Positions 34,620 to 43,141 of a stretch of DNA of 64,000 nucleotides are shown here, piece by piece. The position numbers were made by a program, and so were the translations under genes. The notes under the pieces are model-generated. The model saw only the letters and a program-made list of their open reading frames with translations, had not been told where the DNA came from and did no database searches. Where the stretch lies: assembly GCA_025808875.1 (NCBI GenBank), contig CP075528.1, forward strand, positions 3,780,473 through 3,844,472. Reading direction: 5' to 3'. Position 1 is the first letter of the stretch. Each line of letters opens with the position of its first letter. Source of the DNA: Enhydrobacter sp. (GTDB lineage Bacteria; Pseudomonadota; Alphaproteobacteria; Reyranellales; Reyranellaceae).

Positions 34620-35404
34620 GCGCCGCTTTCGGACCGCGCCGTACCGAGATAGGCTTCGATCACCTTGGGATCGCGTTGCACCTCTTCCGGCGTGCCGGCG
34701 GAGATGCGCCGCCCGCGATCGAGCACCACGACCCGGTCGGAAATGTCCATGACCACACCCATGTCGTGTTCGATCAGCACGACCGTGACGCCACGCTCCT
34801 GGTTCACATCTAGGATATAGCGCGCCATGTCTTCCTTCTCGTCCTGGTTCATGCCTCCCATCGGCTCGTCGAGCAGCAGGACCTTCGGCTCGACGGCGAG
34901 GGCGCGTCCGAGCTCGACGCGCTTGCGCAGGCCGTAGGCCAGCGCCGCCGTCGGCAGCTTGCGCAGATCCTGCAGCTTCAGGAACTCGATGATCTCCTCG
35001 CACGCCTCGCGGTGGGCGATGTCCTCCTTCTGCGCCATACCCCAGTAGATGACGCTCGACAGCACGCCCGCCTTCATGCGCACGTGGCGCCCCAGCATCA
35101 GGTTGTCGAGGACCGTCAGACCACTGAACAAGGCGATGTTCTGGAAGGTGCGCGCCACGCCAAGCTCGGCGATCTCACTCGGCTTGCGATGCGTGATGTT
35201 CTTGCCCTCGAGCACGATTCGGCCGGCATCAGGCTTGTAGAAGCCCGAGATCATGTTCAGGAGCGAAGTCTTCCCCGCTCCGTTCGGACCGATGATCGAG
35301 AGGATACCGCCACGCGGTACGTCGAGCGATACGTCCTGAACGGCGGTGACGCCACCGAACTTCTTGGACAAAGCGACAACGTTAAGGATCGGAGCGTCAT
35401 CCAT
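34616..35404 (-). CDS. livG: ABC transporter ATP-binding protein, LivG-like
   Basis: The 262-residue ATPase has Walker A GPNGAGKT (about residue 40), Q-loop ARTFQNIALFSGLTVLDNLMLG, signature-region AYGLRKRVELGRAL and Walker B VLLLDEPMGGMN. The signature reads AYGLRKRVE, as is usual in LivG proteins rather than LSGGQ. The ATG at 35404 starts DDAPILNVVALSKKFGG; the upstream part of the frame has no family similarity. It is the first gene of the liv operon, with operator copy E 100 bases upstream. Confidence 0.92.
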   Translation of the reverse strand: MDDAPILNVVALSKKFGGVTAVQDVSLDVPRGGILSIIGPNGAGKTSLLNMISGFYKPDAGRIVLEGKNITHRKPSEIAELGVARTFQNIALFSGLTVLDNLMLGRHVRMKAGVLSSVIYWGMAQKEDIAHREACEEIIEFLKLQDLRKLPTAALAYGLRKRVELGRALAVEPKVLLLDEPMGGMNQDEKEDMARYILDVNQERGVTVVLIEHDMGVVMDISDRVVVLDRGRRISAGTPEEVQRDPKVIEAYLGTARSESGA

Positions 35405-35503
35405 CTCGTTGTCCGTCCCTGTTCTCGGACGCACGTAGAGACCTCTTACGCCATGCCAATTTTGAGCCGCACTTTTTGAACCGCACTTTCCATCCCGCAA
35501 ATT

Positions 35504-35521
35504 TTCTAATAGTCATTTGTT
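35504..35521. promoter_or_regulatory. Operator-like inverted repeat, copy E
   Basis: The sequence TTCTAAT-AGTC-ATTTGTT has a perfect left arm and 4 of 7 matches in the right arm. It lies between the divergent livG operon (start 35404) and the monooxygenase gene (start 35699), within an AT-rich patch. Confidence 0.5.
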
Positions 35522-35698
35522 TTTTGCGACGGTATTGTTATGGGCAGACGCCGTCAAGAGGGATGCAGAACAATTGTGATTTGGGTGGGTTCGGCGATTG
35601 CATCCAGCAGGAGCATGTGAAGGACTGTTTCAACGCTCATGTGGCTGCTTGGCTATGCCGCAACGTACATAGTTTGGAGCGGTTCCTGAGGGAGGAAT

Positions 35699-37321
35699 AT
35701 GATGGTCACGAGCACCGCGATTGAACGTTGGGAAGTCGCCGTCGTCGGCGCCGGCCTGTCGGGCATGTACCAGCTTCTCAAGCTGCGCCAGCTCGGCTTC
35801 AAGGCGCGTGTCTACGAGGCCGGCGGCGATCTCGGCGGCACCTGGTACTGGAACCGCTATCCCGGCTGCCGTTTCGACTCGGAGAGCTGGAGCTACGGCT
35901 TCTCCTTCTCGCCCGAAGTGCTGAAGGAGTGGAACTGGGCCGAGCACTTCTCCAGCCAGCCCGAGAATCTGCGCTACTGCCAGTTCCTCGCCGACAAGTT
36001 CGACCTGCGCCGCGACATCACTTTCAATGCCCGCGTGAAGTCGGCATCGTGGGACGACGCGGCGGGCGAATGGGAGGTGGTGTTCGAGGACGGCAAGCGC
36101 GCACGCTCGCGCTTCCTGATTACGGCGATCGGCCCCTTGTCGGCGCCGACCATGCCCAACATCCCGGGCGCCGACGATTTCAAGGGCGAGTGCTATCACA
36201 CCGGCCTGTGGCCGCAGCATGAAGTGACCTTCGCCGGCAAGCGCGTGGCGGTGATCGGCACCGGTGCGTCGGGCGTTCAGGCCATCACCGAGATCGCCAA
36301 GACGGTCGGCCATCTCACGGTGTTCCAGCGCACGCCCAACTGGTGCACGCCGCTGCGCAACTCGAGGATCTCGCCCGAGGAGATGGACAAGATCCGTGCG
36401 CGCTATGACGACATCTTCCGGCGCTGCCGCGAGACCTGGGGCTGCTTCATCCACACCGCCGACCAGCGCAACGCCATGGATCTCACACCCGAGGAGCGCG
36501 AGGCGGTGTTCGAGGAGCTCTACAGCCAGCCCGGCTTCTCCTTCTGGCAGGGCAATTTCCGGGACGCGCTGATCGACAAGGCGGCCAACGACGAGATGAC
36601 CAGGTTCGTGGTCAAGAAGATCCGCGCCCGCGTGAAGGACCAGAAGATCGCCGACAAGCTGATCCCGACCAACCACGGCTACGGCACGCGCCGCGTGCCG
36701 CTCGAGAGCGGCTATTACGAAGTCTACAACCAACCCAACGTGAAGTTGGTCGATCTGCGCGAGACGCCGATCGAGCGCATCACCGCCAAGGGCATCAAGA
36801 CGTCGGATGCCGAGCGCGAGTTCGACATGATCATCTTCGCCACCGGCTTCGACGCCATCACCGGCGCCTTCGATCGCATCGATATCCAGGGCAAGGGCGG
36901 CCAGAAGCTCAGGGACAAGTGGGCCGACGGCCCGCACACCTATCTCGGGCTCAACATCGCGGGCTTCCCCAATTTCCTGACGCTGGTCGGCCCGCACAAC
37001 GCCGCCACCTTCTGCAACATCCCGCGCTGCATCGAGCAGAACGTCGATTTCGTCGGCGAGATGCTGGTCTATATGCGCGACAAAGGCCTCAAGAGGCTCG
37101 AGGCGACGCGCGAAGCCGAGGACGAGTGGACGGCGCACGTCTACGACACCGGCAACAAGCTGCTGGCGATGAAGGTCGATTCATGGATCACCGGCGTCAA
37201 CAAGAACGTCGCCGGCCGCCAGAAGCGCACCTTCATGGCCTACGCCGGCGGCGCGCCCAAATACCGCCAGAAGTGCGAGGAGGTCGTGGCGCGCGGGTAT
37301 GAAGGGTTCGCATTGCGCTAA
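35699..37321 (+). CDS. Flavin-containing Baeyer-Villiger-type monooxygenase
   Basis: This 540-residue flavoprotein has an N-terminal FAD Rossmann motif VVGAGLSGMYQLLKL. The segment GGTWYWNRYPGCRFDSES and the Baeyer-Villiger fingerprint FKGECYHTGLWP (about residues 160 to 171) follow. The NADPH Rossmann motif is VIGTGASGVQAI and ATGFDAITGAF is the late FAD motif. Type I enzymes insert oxygen next to a ketone to give an ester or lactone, for example cyclohexanone monooxygenases. GGGAGG lies just before two tandem ATGs. It diverges from the liv operon and shares its control region. A cyclic ketone substrate is plausible but inferred. Confidence 0.92.
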   Translation: MMVTSTAIERWEVAVVGAGLSGMYQLLKLRQLGFKARVYEAGGDLGGTWYWNRYPGCRFDSESWSYGFSFSPEVLKEWNWAEHFSSQPENLRYCQFLADKFDLRRDITFNARVKSASWDDAAGEWEVVFEDGKRARSRFLITAIGPLSAPTMPNIPGADDFKGECYHTGLWPQHEVTFAGKRVAVIGTGASGVQAITEIAKTVGHLTVFQRTPNWCTPLRNSRISPEEMDKIRARYDDIFRRCRETWGCFIHTADQRNAMDLTPEEREAVFEELYSQPGFSFWQGNFRDALIDKAANDEMTRFVVKKIRARVKDQKIADKLIPTNHGYGTRRVPLESGYYEVYNQPNVKLVDLRETPIERITAKGIKTSDAEREFDMIIFATGFDAITGAFDRIDIQGKGGQKLRDKWADGPHTYLGLNIAGFPNFLTLVGPHNAATFCNIPRCIEQNVDFVGEMLVYMRDKGLKRLEATREAEDEWTAHVYDTGNKLLAMKVDSWITGVNKNVAGRQKRTFMAYAGGAPKYRQKCEEVVARGYEGFALR

Positions 37322-37831
37322 ACCAAATCCGTCCGGAAGAACAACTCCCGATAGGCATTGCACATAACTGACAGGGGCGGGGCGCATCCTGGATTTGCAC
37401 GGACGCAGCGGTGCTCGATCACCGAACTGGTCATATCGGCACTTAGGGTCTGTGACGAGATAAATGCTTCGATGCGGTAGTCCTCGATTCCGGCGCTCTT
37501 GGTCTGGCACCGCGCCTACCGATTCGTTTGTTTCGTCACGAGCCCTTAGCGCAGATTAGAGGAGAAGCCGACGATGCTGTCGAGCGTGGTGCAGCCTGAG
37601 GTCGGTTGTGATGATCTCCAGCTTGCGCCGGACTGTTTGCACGACCACAGCGGTGGACTGAGAATAACTTGACCATCGATGAAGAAGTGCAGCGTGACGT
37701 AACGAGCGCTGTATGAACGCTGATGCATCACATCTTTAGGCAATTTATCGAGGGCCTGGCGAACAGCACGAGTGAACAGGCTCTTCGCGTTGTCATGGAG
37801 ACAGCAGCGTTTGCCTTAGAGGGCATAAACG
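37322..37831. other. Junction region between catabolic cluster and conjugation module
   Basis: About 510 bases with no complete gene separate the monooxygenase from the LysR gene, and functional content changes from catabolism to conjugation here. A short plus-strand frame at 37729 to about 37830 encodes a peptide similar in style to the start of LuxR/TraR autoinducer-binding domains. No tRNA or obvious direct repeat (att site) was recognised. Confidence 0.5.
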
Positions 37832-38755
37832 ATGGACGTCGGTTTGCGCCACCTAAAGTTCGTCGTCGCGGCGTCCAGATATGGAAGTCTGCGGCGTGCC
37901 GCTGAAGCTTTGCACCTTCGGCAGTCCACAATGAGCCGGGGCATCCGTGAGCTCGAAGAACATCTGGGCGTTGTTCTCTTTGTCCGATCAAGCGGCGGCG
38001 TGCGTCCAACCTTGGCTGGGACTGAGTTGCTGGAGACGGCCGAGCGCCTCCTTGGCGATTTCGACGCACTCGTCTCGAGAGCGGGAGCGCTCGGTCGTGG
38101 AGCAGCGGGTCGCCTCGACCTGGGCCTGCCCACTTCGCATGCCGTCACAAGGCTGCGTCCTGTGTTGCTTGACTATGCGCGCGAATGTCCCGGCGTCGAT
38201 ATACGGCTTGCCGTGAGGCCGAAGCCCGGCTTGCTCATGGACTTGAAGGCTGATGCCCTAGATCTGGCGGTTATCACTGGGCGCGCAAACAGCGAAGGGA
38301 TTGAGTCTGTGTCCCTCTGGTCGGAGCGAATCCTCCTGGCCGTTCCGGAGTCACACGCTCTTGCCGCGCGTTGCTATGCCAACTGGACCGACCTGGGCGA
38401 TGATGTCGTCCTCATAAGCCGCCGAGGGCTTGGACCTGAACTGAAGGAGCTTCTCGCGACCAAGCTCGGCACGATCGGCAAGCAAGCGACGATCAAGGAA
38501 CACGCTATTGGTGCTGAGGCTCTCTTGAGTCTGGTTGCGGTCGGACTCGGTATCACCTTGCACTGTGAAGGGACGACCCGTATGCCTGATCCTGGTTTCA
38601 TAACCCTCGAGGTGCATGACGGAACAGGGCCGACCTGGATCATCTACTCGGCCTGCTGGAAGAAGGACTACACCAACCCCGCCCTTGCTACTTTCCTAGC
38701 GTTGCTTCGCACTCACCGTTCAATGGTCTCGCGGGGTCTCGTTCCTGATACATGA
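37832..38755 (+). CDS. LysR family transcriptional regulator
   Basis: A 307-residue LysR-type regulator. The N-terminal winged HTH spans about residues 1 to 62: FVVAASRYGSLRRAAEALHLRQSTMSRGIRELEEHLG. The effector domain begins with GRLDLGLPTSH. LysR genes next to the trbI end are common in this type of element and may control transfer genes. Its 3' end overlaps the convergent DUF2274 gene by 43 bases. The ligand and target are unknown. Confidence 0.9.
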   Translation: MDVGLRHLKFVVAASRYGSLRRAAEALHLRQSTMSRGIRELEEHLGVVLFVRSSGGVRPTLAGTELLETAERLLGDFDALVSRAGALGRGAAGRLDLGLPTSHAVTRLRPVLLDYARECPGVDIRLAVRPKPGLLMDLKADALDLAVITGRANSEGIESVSLWSERILLAVPESHALAARCYANWTDLGDDVVLISRRGLGPELKELLATKLGTIGKQATIKEHAIGAEALLSLVAVGLGITLHCEGTTRMPDPGFITLEVHDGTGPTWIIYSACWKKDYTNPALATFLALLRTHRSMVSRGLVPDT

Positions 38756-39000
38756 CGATCGTCAGAGGGGCCGAGTTCGGGTGATCTATGGTTTCGTCGC
38801 CATTTGGCAAAGGCCCGATCTGTCGCCATGAATCTCTGCACCATGGGTCCGACGAGTTGAGCAGGTTCAATGGTTTGACCACTCTCTTTGCTCATAGCTT
38901 GGGCATAGGAAACGAGGTCGCGGTGGACCGCAGCTGGTAACACGATGGATAGTTTGACGGGCGTATCATCAGCGATAGCTCCGATTTTCAAGCGCGCCAT
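38713..39000 (-). CDS. DUF2274 domain-containing protein
   Basis: A 95-residue protein: MARLKIGAIADDTPVKLSI, then LPAAVHRDLVSYAQAMS and VGPMVQRFMATDRAFAKWRR. This is the small DUF2274 protein that regularly follows trbI in alphaproteobacterial conjugative elements. The beta strand followed by helices suggests a ribbon-helix-helix-like DNA-binding protein. It starts 12 bases after the trbI stop codon and should be the last gene of the trb operon. The last 40 bases overlap the convergent LysR gene. The role is unproven. Confidence 0.85.
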   Translation of the reverse strand: MARLKIGAIADDTPVKLSIVLPAAVHRDLVSYAQAMSKESGQTIEPAQLVGPMVQRFMATDRAFAKWRRNHRSPELGPSDDRHVSGTRPRETIER

Positions 39001-39012
39001 GGTCCTCCTTCC

Positions 39013-40191
39013 TCAACTTCGATAGGGCTCCAATACCAGGTCGCGATTGACAAGCACGCGAACCGGGAAGCCTGGTCGAATTGTCAGTGTTGGCTGGACA
39101 TTGAGATTGCGCCGGACGATCTGCTCACCAGCCTGGTTCGCCGTGTCCCCCGCGCCTCTGCGCAGCGCGCGAGCAATGTCGCTCTCGTTCTGGTCGGACC
39201 CTAATTCGCTACCGACGGCGAGAATGGTGGAGAGCAATGCCGCCTTGAACAAGGCCCCCCAGTGATGGTCGACTCCATCCTCGAGGCCCGCTTGGCCCGC
39301 CGCATCCGCGCCAGGTTGACGTTCGAGCACGATGGAATAGCCGTTCGGCAGGATCAGGCGTGTCCAAACCAAGAGGATTCGTGACTGACCGAACGAAACT
39401 TGGCTGTCGTAGACACCCAGCAACCGCGCACCTTGTGGGATAAGCAGCGACCGGCCGGTCGGCGTGTCATAGACGTTTTCGGTCACTTGTGCAGTGATCT
39501 GGCCCGGCAGATCGGACTGCATGCCCGTGATCAGCGCGGCCGGGATGACGGTACCTGCCTGTACGACATAGGGGGACGCTGGGCGCGCAAGTCGATCCGG
39601 GGCCGTGGTGCGACGGTCAACGGGCGCATTGACGAACGCAAGCTTGCTATCCTGTCCATTTTGAATCGAAGCCTCATCTGAAGCTGACGGTGCTATCCCT
39701 GTCGCTTGCATAGAGGCCTGTTGAGGTCCAAGCGTCTGGGGCTTGCTGTTGCTTGACGCGAACAGGCGGCTGACACGGGCTGCTTCAGTCTCTTGTGCTC
39801 GACGCTGCTGATCAGGATCGACGGCATTTGGGCCGGGCTGAGCTTGGGCAGAAACAATCGGCCGGCCGAGATCGCCAGGCAGAGGCGGTCCGAGTGGCGG
39901 TGCGTTACGCGGAACTCCTGCGTAGTCACGAGGCAGCCCCGCAAGGCCCTCAGCAACGGTATGTCGCTCAGTCGTGTAAAGTTCCTGGGACGTCGGACTG
40001 CGTAGGCGGTTGGTCTGAAGAGCCCACAACAAGGCTCCGCAAACAACGATCAGGACAAGTGACGTCCCCCCAATTAGGACGCTTCGGGAGAGACGCGTGA
40101 CGCGCGGCCCTTCCCCGCGGAGCCGCAAGGCGCGCGTCGCGGCCGAGGTCGCAGAAGTCACGCCGGGAGTGCTGCCCGACTGGTCGGTCAT
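39013..40191 (-). CDS. trbI: Conjugal transfer protein TrbI (VirB10-like)
   Basis: The 392-residue protein has an N-terminal cytoplasmic tail, one membrane segment (SLVLIVVCGALLWALQ near residue 50), a Pro/Gln-rich periplasmic linker and the C-terminal VirB10/TrbI domain. The domain shows YVVQAGTVIPAALITGMQSDLPGQI, QGARLLGVYDSQVSFGQSRIL and a final FPVRVLVNRDLVL. It spans the envelope and links inner-membrane ATPases with the outer-membrane core of the mating-pair apparatus. Its ATG overlaps the trbG stop codon. Confidence 0.95.
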   Translation of the reverse strand: MTDQSGSTPGVTSATSAATRALRLRGEGPRVTRLSRSVLIGGTSLVLIVVCGALLWALQTNRLRSPTSQELYTTERHTVAEGLAGLPRDYAGVPRNAPPLGPPLPGDLGRPIVSAQAQPGPNAVDPDQQRRAQETEAARVSRLFASSNSKPQTLGPQQASMQATGIAPSASDEASIQNGQDSKLAFVNAPVDRRTTAPDRLARPASPYVVQAGTVIPAALITGMQSDLPGQITAQVTENVYDTPTGRSLLIPQGARLLGVYDSQVSFGQSRILLVWTRLILPNGYSIVLERQPGADAAGQAGLEDGVDHHWGALFKAALLSTILAVGSELGSDQNESDIARALRRGAGDTANQAGEQIVRRNLNVQPTLTIRPGFPVRVLVNRDLVLEPYRS

Positions 40192-41201
40192 GGCGAAGGC
40201 CTTCCATCACTCCGGACAATCCGTACCTTTTTCTGCCGCTCGTCGCCCAGCCGAAGCTCAGCAGCAGCAAACAACCGATCGACGATGAGCACATTCCCAT
40301 AGGTGCGGTAGTTGACCAGCTCAGGCTTGCCCTCCGGGCCAATGACGAAGAGCGGTGGCATCTCGCCTTGGACGATGCCCGGCAAGAACTCGATGTAGAC
40401 CTTGCGACCGTCATCGTAAGCGCTGATCGGCCGCCACGGGGGCTTGTCACCCTCAATGGCGTATCGATAGCGCCGTTGCGCAATCTCAGGAACAACGGGC
40501 GACGGTGGAGTAGTTCGGGCGCGAGCGCTTCGGCTCTCGGGGTAGAACCAGGCCACCGACGGCATGTAAGGCCTATCGTGCGAACGAAGCTCGATCAGGT
40601 AGGTGCGTCGATCGGTATTGATCACGAGATTGGTCTCGATGGCGGGACGCGTCGGCTTGACCAGAACGTGGACACGACGCGTATCGGCGTTGCCGCTTTC
40701 GGTGTCACCGATGATCCATCGCACGGTGTCGCCCGCAGCGACGGGCCCCGGCCCCGTGAGCTGCTCGCCCGGCTCGAGGGCGATGTCGGTGATCTGACCC
40801 GGAGCGACGTAGACCTGGTACAGGGCACCTGGGCTGAAGGGAAAGACCTGCACGGCGTTGAAGTACCCGTCGCGGCGCGGCTCGACACGCGCGGCAGCAT
40901 TAGCAGCTTCGACCCGGGCCATCGCGTCGGTTGCCTCGACCGTACCGGCCTTGCCGCCACGTGTGGGTGTCCAGGCCGGCGGGACATGCAGCGGTCGAGG
41001 GCGATCGTCGACGGACGACTGAGAAGCGGGCAGCGGAGGGACGTTACTGTCATAGCTGATCTGAGGTGGCTTGGTCGCGCTGCAACCCGCAGTCGCCAGG
41101 ATCGCCACTACGACGGCCATGCGCCGGCATGAACTGTCGAGAGCGGATCTGGTTCGTCCAACAGTGTAGGCGATTGCGTCAGCACCCCTGGCTTGCCTCA
41201 T
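40188..41201 (-). CDS. trbG: Conjugal transfer protein TrbG (VirB9-like)
   Basis: About 337 residues. After a short N-terminal stretch there is a lipoprotein-like signal (VVVAILATAGC) with a lipobox Cys. The VirB9 domain follows: FPFSPGALYQVYVAPGQITDIALEPGE, TVRWIIGDTESGN, then the C-terminal part ending with VDRLFAAAELRLG. It forms the outer-membrane core complex with TrbI. The ATG at 41201 overlaps the trbF stop (ATGA); a longer frame to 41363 would run deep into trbF and was rejected. Confidence 0.92.
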   Translation of the reverse strand: MRQARGADAIAYTVGRTRSALDSSCRRMAVVVAILATAGCSATKPPQISYDSNVPPLPASQSSVDDRPRPLHVPPAWTPTRGGKAGTVEATDAMARVEAANAAARVEPRRDGYFNAVQVFPFSPGALYQVYVAPGQITDIALEPGEQLTGPGPVAAGDTVRWIIGDTESGNADTRRVHVLVKPTRPAIETNLVINTDRRTYLIELRSHDRPYMPSVAWFYPESRSARARTTPPSPVVPEIAQRRYRYAIEGDKPPWRPISAYDDGRKVYIEFLPGIVQGEMPPLFVIGPEGKPELVNYRTYGNVLIVDRLFAAAELRLGDERQKKVRIVRSDGRPSP

Positions 41202-41884
41202 TGCCCGAGCTCCTTCGACCAGCTGATGGCGTTCACGTAGACTCCAAGTGGATTCTTGCGCAGTCGATCTGCGTCGCGTGGTGTCTCGATCACAACAGTG
41301 AGGATCGCCGTCCACCGTTCCGTAGTGGCAAGCTGGCCGTTCTCGTAGCGCCGTTCGGTCCAAGCTACGCGAAAGCTCTCGGGGGAAGCCCGGATGACAC
41401 TCGAGACCTCGACGGAGATCTGTAATTTGCCGAGCTTGGCGAAGGGATCGTTTGCGCGTGCATAGTCATTGAGCGCCGAGGCGCCACGATCGGTCGTGAA
41501 CTCGTAGGCGCGCAGCCAGCTCTGGCGCAGGACGATGGCGTCCGTCGGTAGGCCGCGCACGTCTTCGATGAAGCGGGCGAGGTGGAATGCGATCTGCGGA
41601 TCAGTGGGTTGATAGAAGGCATTGGCGGGAGCGACGGTCTGTGCCTGTCCAAGCCGATCCACCTGGACGACCCATGGCGTGATGGTGCCGCGGGTGGCCT
41701 GCCACAGGAGGCCACCCGCGAGGCCAGCTGACAGCACAAGGCAGCCGAAGGCCATCAGCCGCCAGTTCTTTGCTTGAACCCTTGCAGAGCCGATGCGCTC
41801 GTCCCAGACCTGAGCTGCCTTCTGATAGGGAGTTTCAGGCCGGGGGGTGTGGCCGTAGCGCACAGAGGGACGCTTGAACATCAA
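41198..41884 (-). CDS. trbF: Conjugal transfer protein TrbF (VirB8-like)
   Basis: A 228-residue inner-membrane protein. The N-terminal YQKAAQVWDERIGSARVQAKNWR is the typical TrbF start, then one membrane segment (MAFGCLVLSAGLAGGLLW) and a periplasmic VirB8-like domain with RLGQAQTVAPANAFYQPTD and YARANDPFAKLGK. It serves as an assembly factor of the secretion channel. Its ATG overlaps the trbL stop codon. Confidence 0.94.
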   Translation of the reverse strand: MMFKRPSVRYGHTPRPETPYQKAAQVWDERIGSARVQAKNWRLMAFGCLVLSAGLAGGLLWQATRGTITPWVVQVDRLGQAQTVAPANAFYQPTDPQIAFHLARFIEDVRGLPTDAIVLRQSWLRAYEFTTDRGASALNDYARANDPFAKLGKLQISVEVSSVIRASPESFRVAWTERRYENGQLATTERWTAILTVVIETPRDADRLRKNPLGVYVNAISWSKELGQ

Positions 41885-43137
41885 CGACCTTCTTCCGAGA
41901 GATCGACGGATGACCCGCCGCCGCCGTGATCGCCGGAGCGAATGGCGTGGGTAGCGGCAGAAGTGCCCTGGCTGACGGTCTGGGAGCGTCTCATGCGGCG
42001 CGCCCAGGCGGGCGGCGCGTCATTCAGCACCGGCTCGCCGCTCCCTTCAGCCACTCCGGCGGCTCCCCGCCCGCCTGCTTCGAAACTGTTCTTGAGGCCA
42101 GTCCTCGCACGGCGTAGCGGACTGGCGGCCGTGGACATTCCTGCCTGGACCACGCCAGAGAGCCCACCTGAGCGATAGGCCGCTGCGGCTCCTCCACCCA
42201 ATGCGGCCGCCCCTCGTGCAGCACCCGCGGCGGCACCGCCTGCCAGGCTGGCGCCGCCGGCCGCCAGAGCTGCTCCAGCGACGGCCACGCCACCGGCAGC
42301 CAGGCCCGTGCCCACGGCCGAGCCAGCGCCGAGTTGGGGACCGCCGGAGACGATGCCATTGGCAATGCCGGGGCCAAAGATGCCGAGCCCAAGCAGGGCC
42401 AAAGACGCCAGTACCAGAGCCATAGCGTCGTCGATGGACGGCTGTATGCCCGCAGTCCCAGACGTGAACTGGGAGAACAGCGTCGAGCCGATGCCGACGA
42501 TGACGGCGAGCACCAGCACCTTCACACCAGACGAAACCACGTTTCCCAAGACCCGCTCGGCCGCGAACGCCGTTTTGCTGAACAGGCCGAAAGGAATGAG
42601 GACAAAGCCCGCAAGCGTGGTCAGCTTGAACTCAATCAAGGTCACGAAGAGCTGAATCGCCAGGATGAAGAATGCGAGCAGCACCATCGCCCAGGCAAAG
42701 AGCAGGACCACGATCTGGATGAAGTTCTCGAAGAAGCTGATGTAGCCCATGAGACCGGAGATCGAATCGAGAAGAGGCCTACCGGCGTCGAGACCGACTT
42801 GGGCGACGCGCCCGGGTCGCAGGAAGTCCGCGGCAGACAGGCCGGTGCCTGACGCCTTCAATCCCAGGCCGGCGAAGCTTTCGAAAACGATCCGGGCGAG
42901 GTTGTTCCAGTTCCCTATGAGGTACGCGAACACGCCCACGAACAGGGTTTTCTTGACCAATCGAGCAACGACGTCTTCGTCAGTGCCCCACGCCCAGAAC
43001 AGGCCGGCCAGTACAAGATCGATGGCGGCCAACGTGGTCGCCAGAAAACCGACTTCGCTACCGAGAAGGCCAAAGCCACTGTCGATATAGCTTGTGAACA
43101 CTTCCAGAAAGCGATCGATGACGCCGGTCCCGCCCAT
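41881..43137 (-). CDS. trbL: Conjugal transfer protein TrbL (VirB6-like)
   Basis: A 418-residue polytopic inner-membrane protein. Hydrophobic segments include LATTLAAIDLVLAGLFWAW near residue 38, IVVLLFAWAMVLLAFFIL near residue 140 and SSGVKVLVLAVIVGIGSTL near residue 200. The C-terminal third is Ala/Gly-rich, low in complexity and cytoplasmic in character. The N-terminus MGGTGVIDRFLEVFTSYID is typical. It forms part of the inner-membrane channel. It begins 4 bases before the trbK stop. Confidence 0.93.
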   Translation of the reverse strand: MGGTGVIDRFLEVFTSYIDSGFGLLGSEVGFLATTLAAIDLVLAGLFWAWGTDEDVVARLVKKTLFVGVFAYLIGNWNNLARIVFESFAGLGLKASGTGLSAADFLRPGRVAQVGLDAGRPLLDSISGLMGYISFFENFIQIVVLLFAWAMVLLAFFILAIQLFVTLIEFKLTTLAGFVLIPFGLFSKTAFAAERVLGNVVSSGVKVLVLAVIVGIGSTLFSQFTSGTAGIQPSIDDAMALVLASLALLGLGIFGPGIANGIVSGGPQLGAGSAVGTGLAAGGVAVAGAALAAGGASLAGGAAAGAARGAAALGGGAAAAYRSGGLSGVVQAGMSTAASPLRRARTGLKNSFEAGGRGAAGVAEGSGEPVLNDAPPAWARRMRRSQTVSQGTSAATHAIRSGDHGGGGSSVDLSEEGR

Positions 43138-43141
43138 GGGC

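Noticed and set aside
32679..35003. Acyl-CoA synthetase extended to 774 residues
   Set aside because: The extra N-terminal part is an out-of-frame reading of livG; the ATG at 34619 overlaps the livG stop codon and starts the family domain.
35630..37138. Minus-strand open frame of 502 residues opposite the Baeyer-Villiger enzyme
   Set aside because: Low complexity and no motif, and the plus-strand gene has two Rossmann motifs and the family fingerprint.
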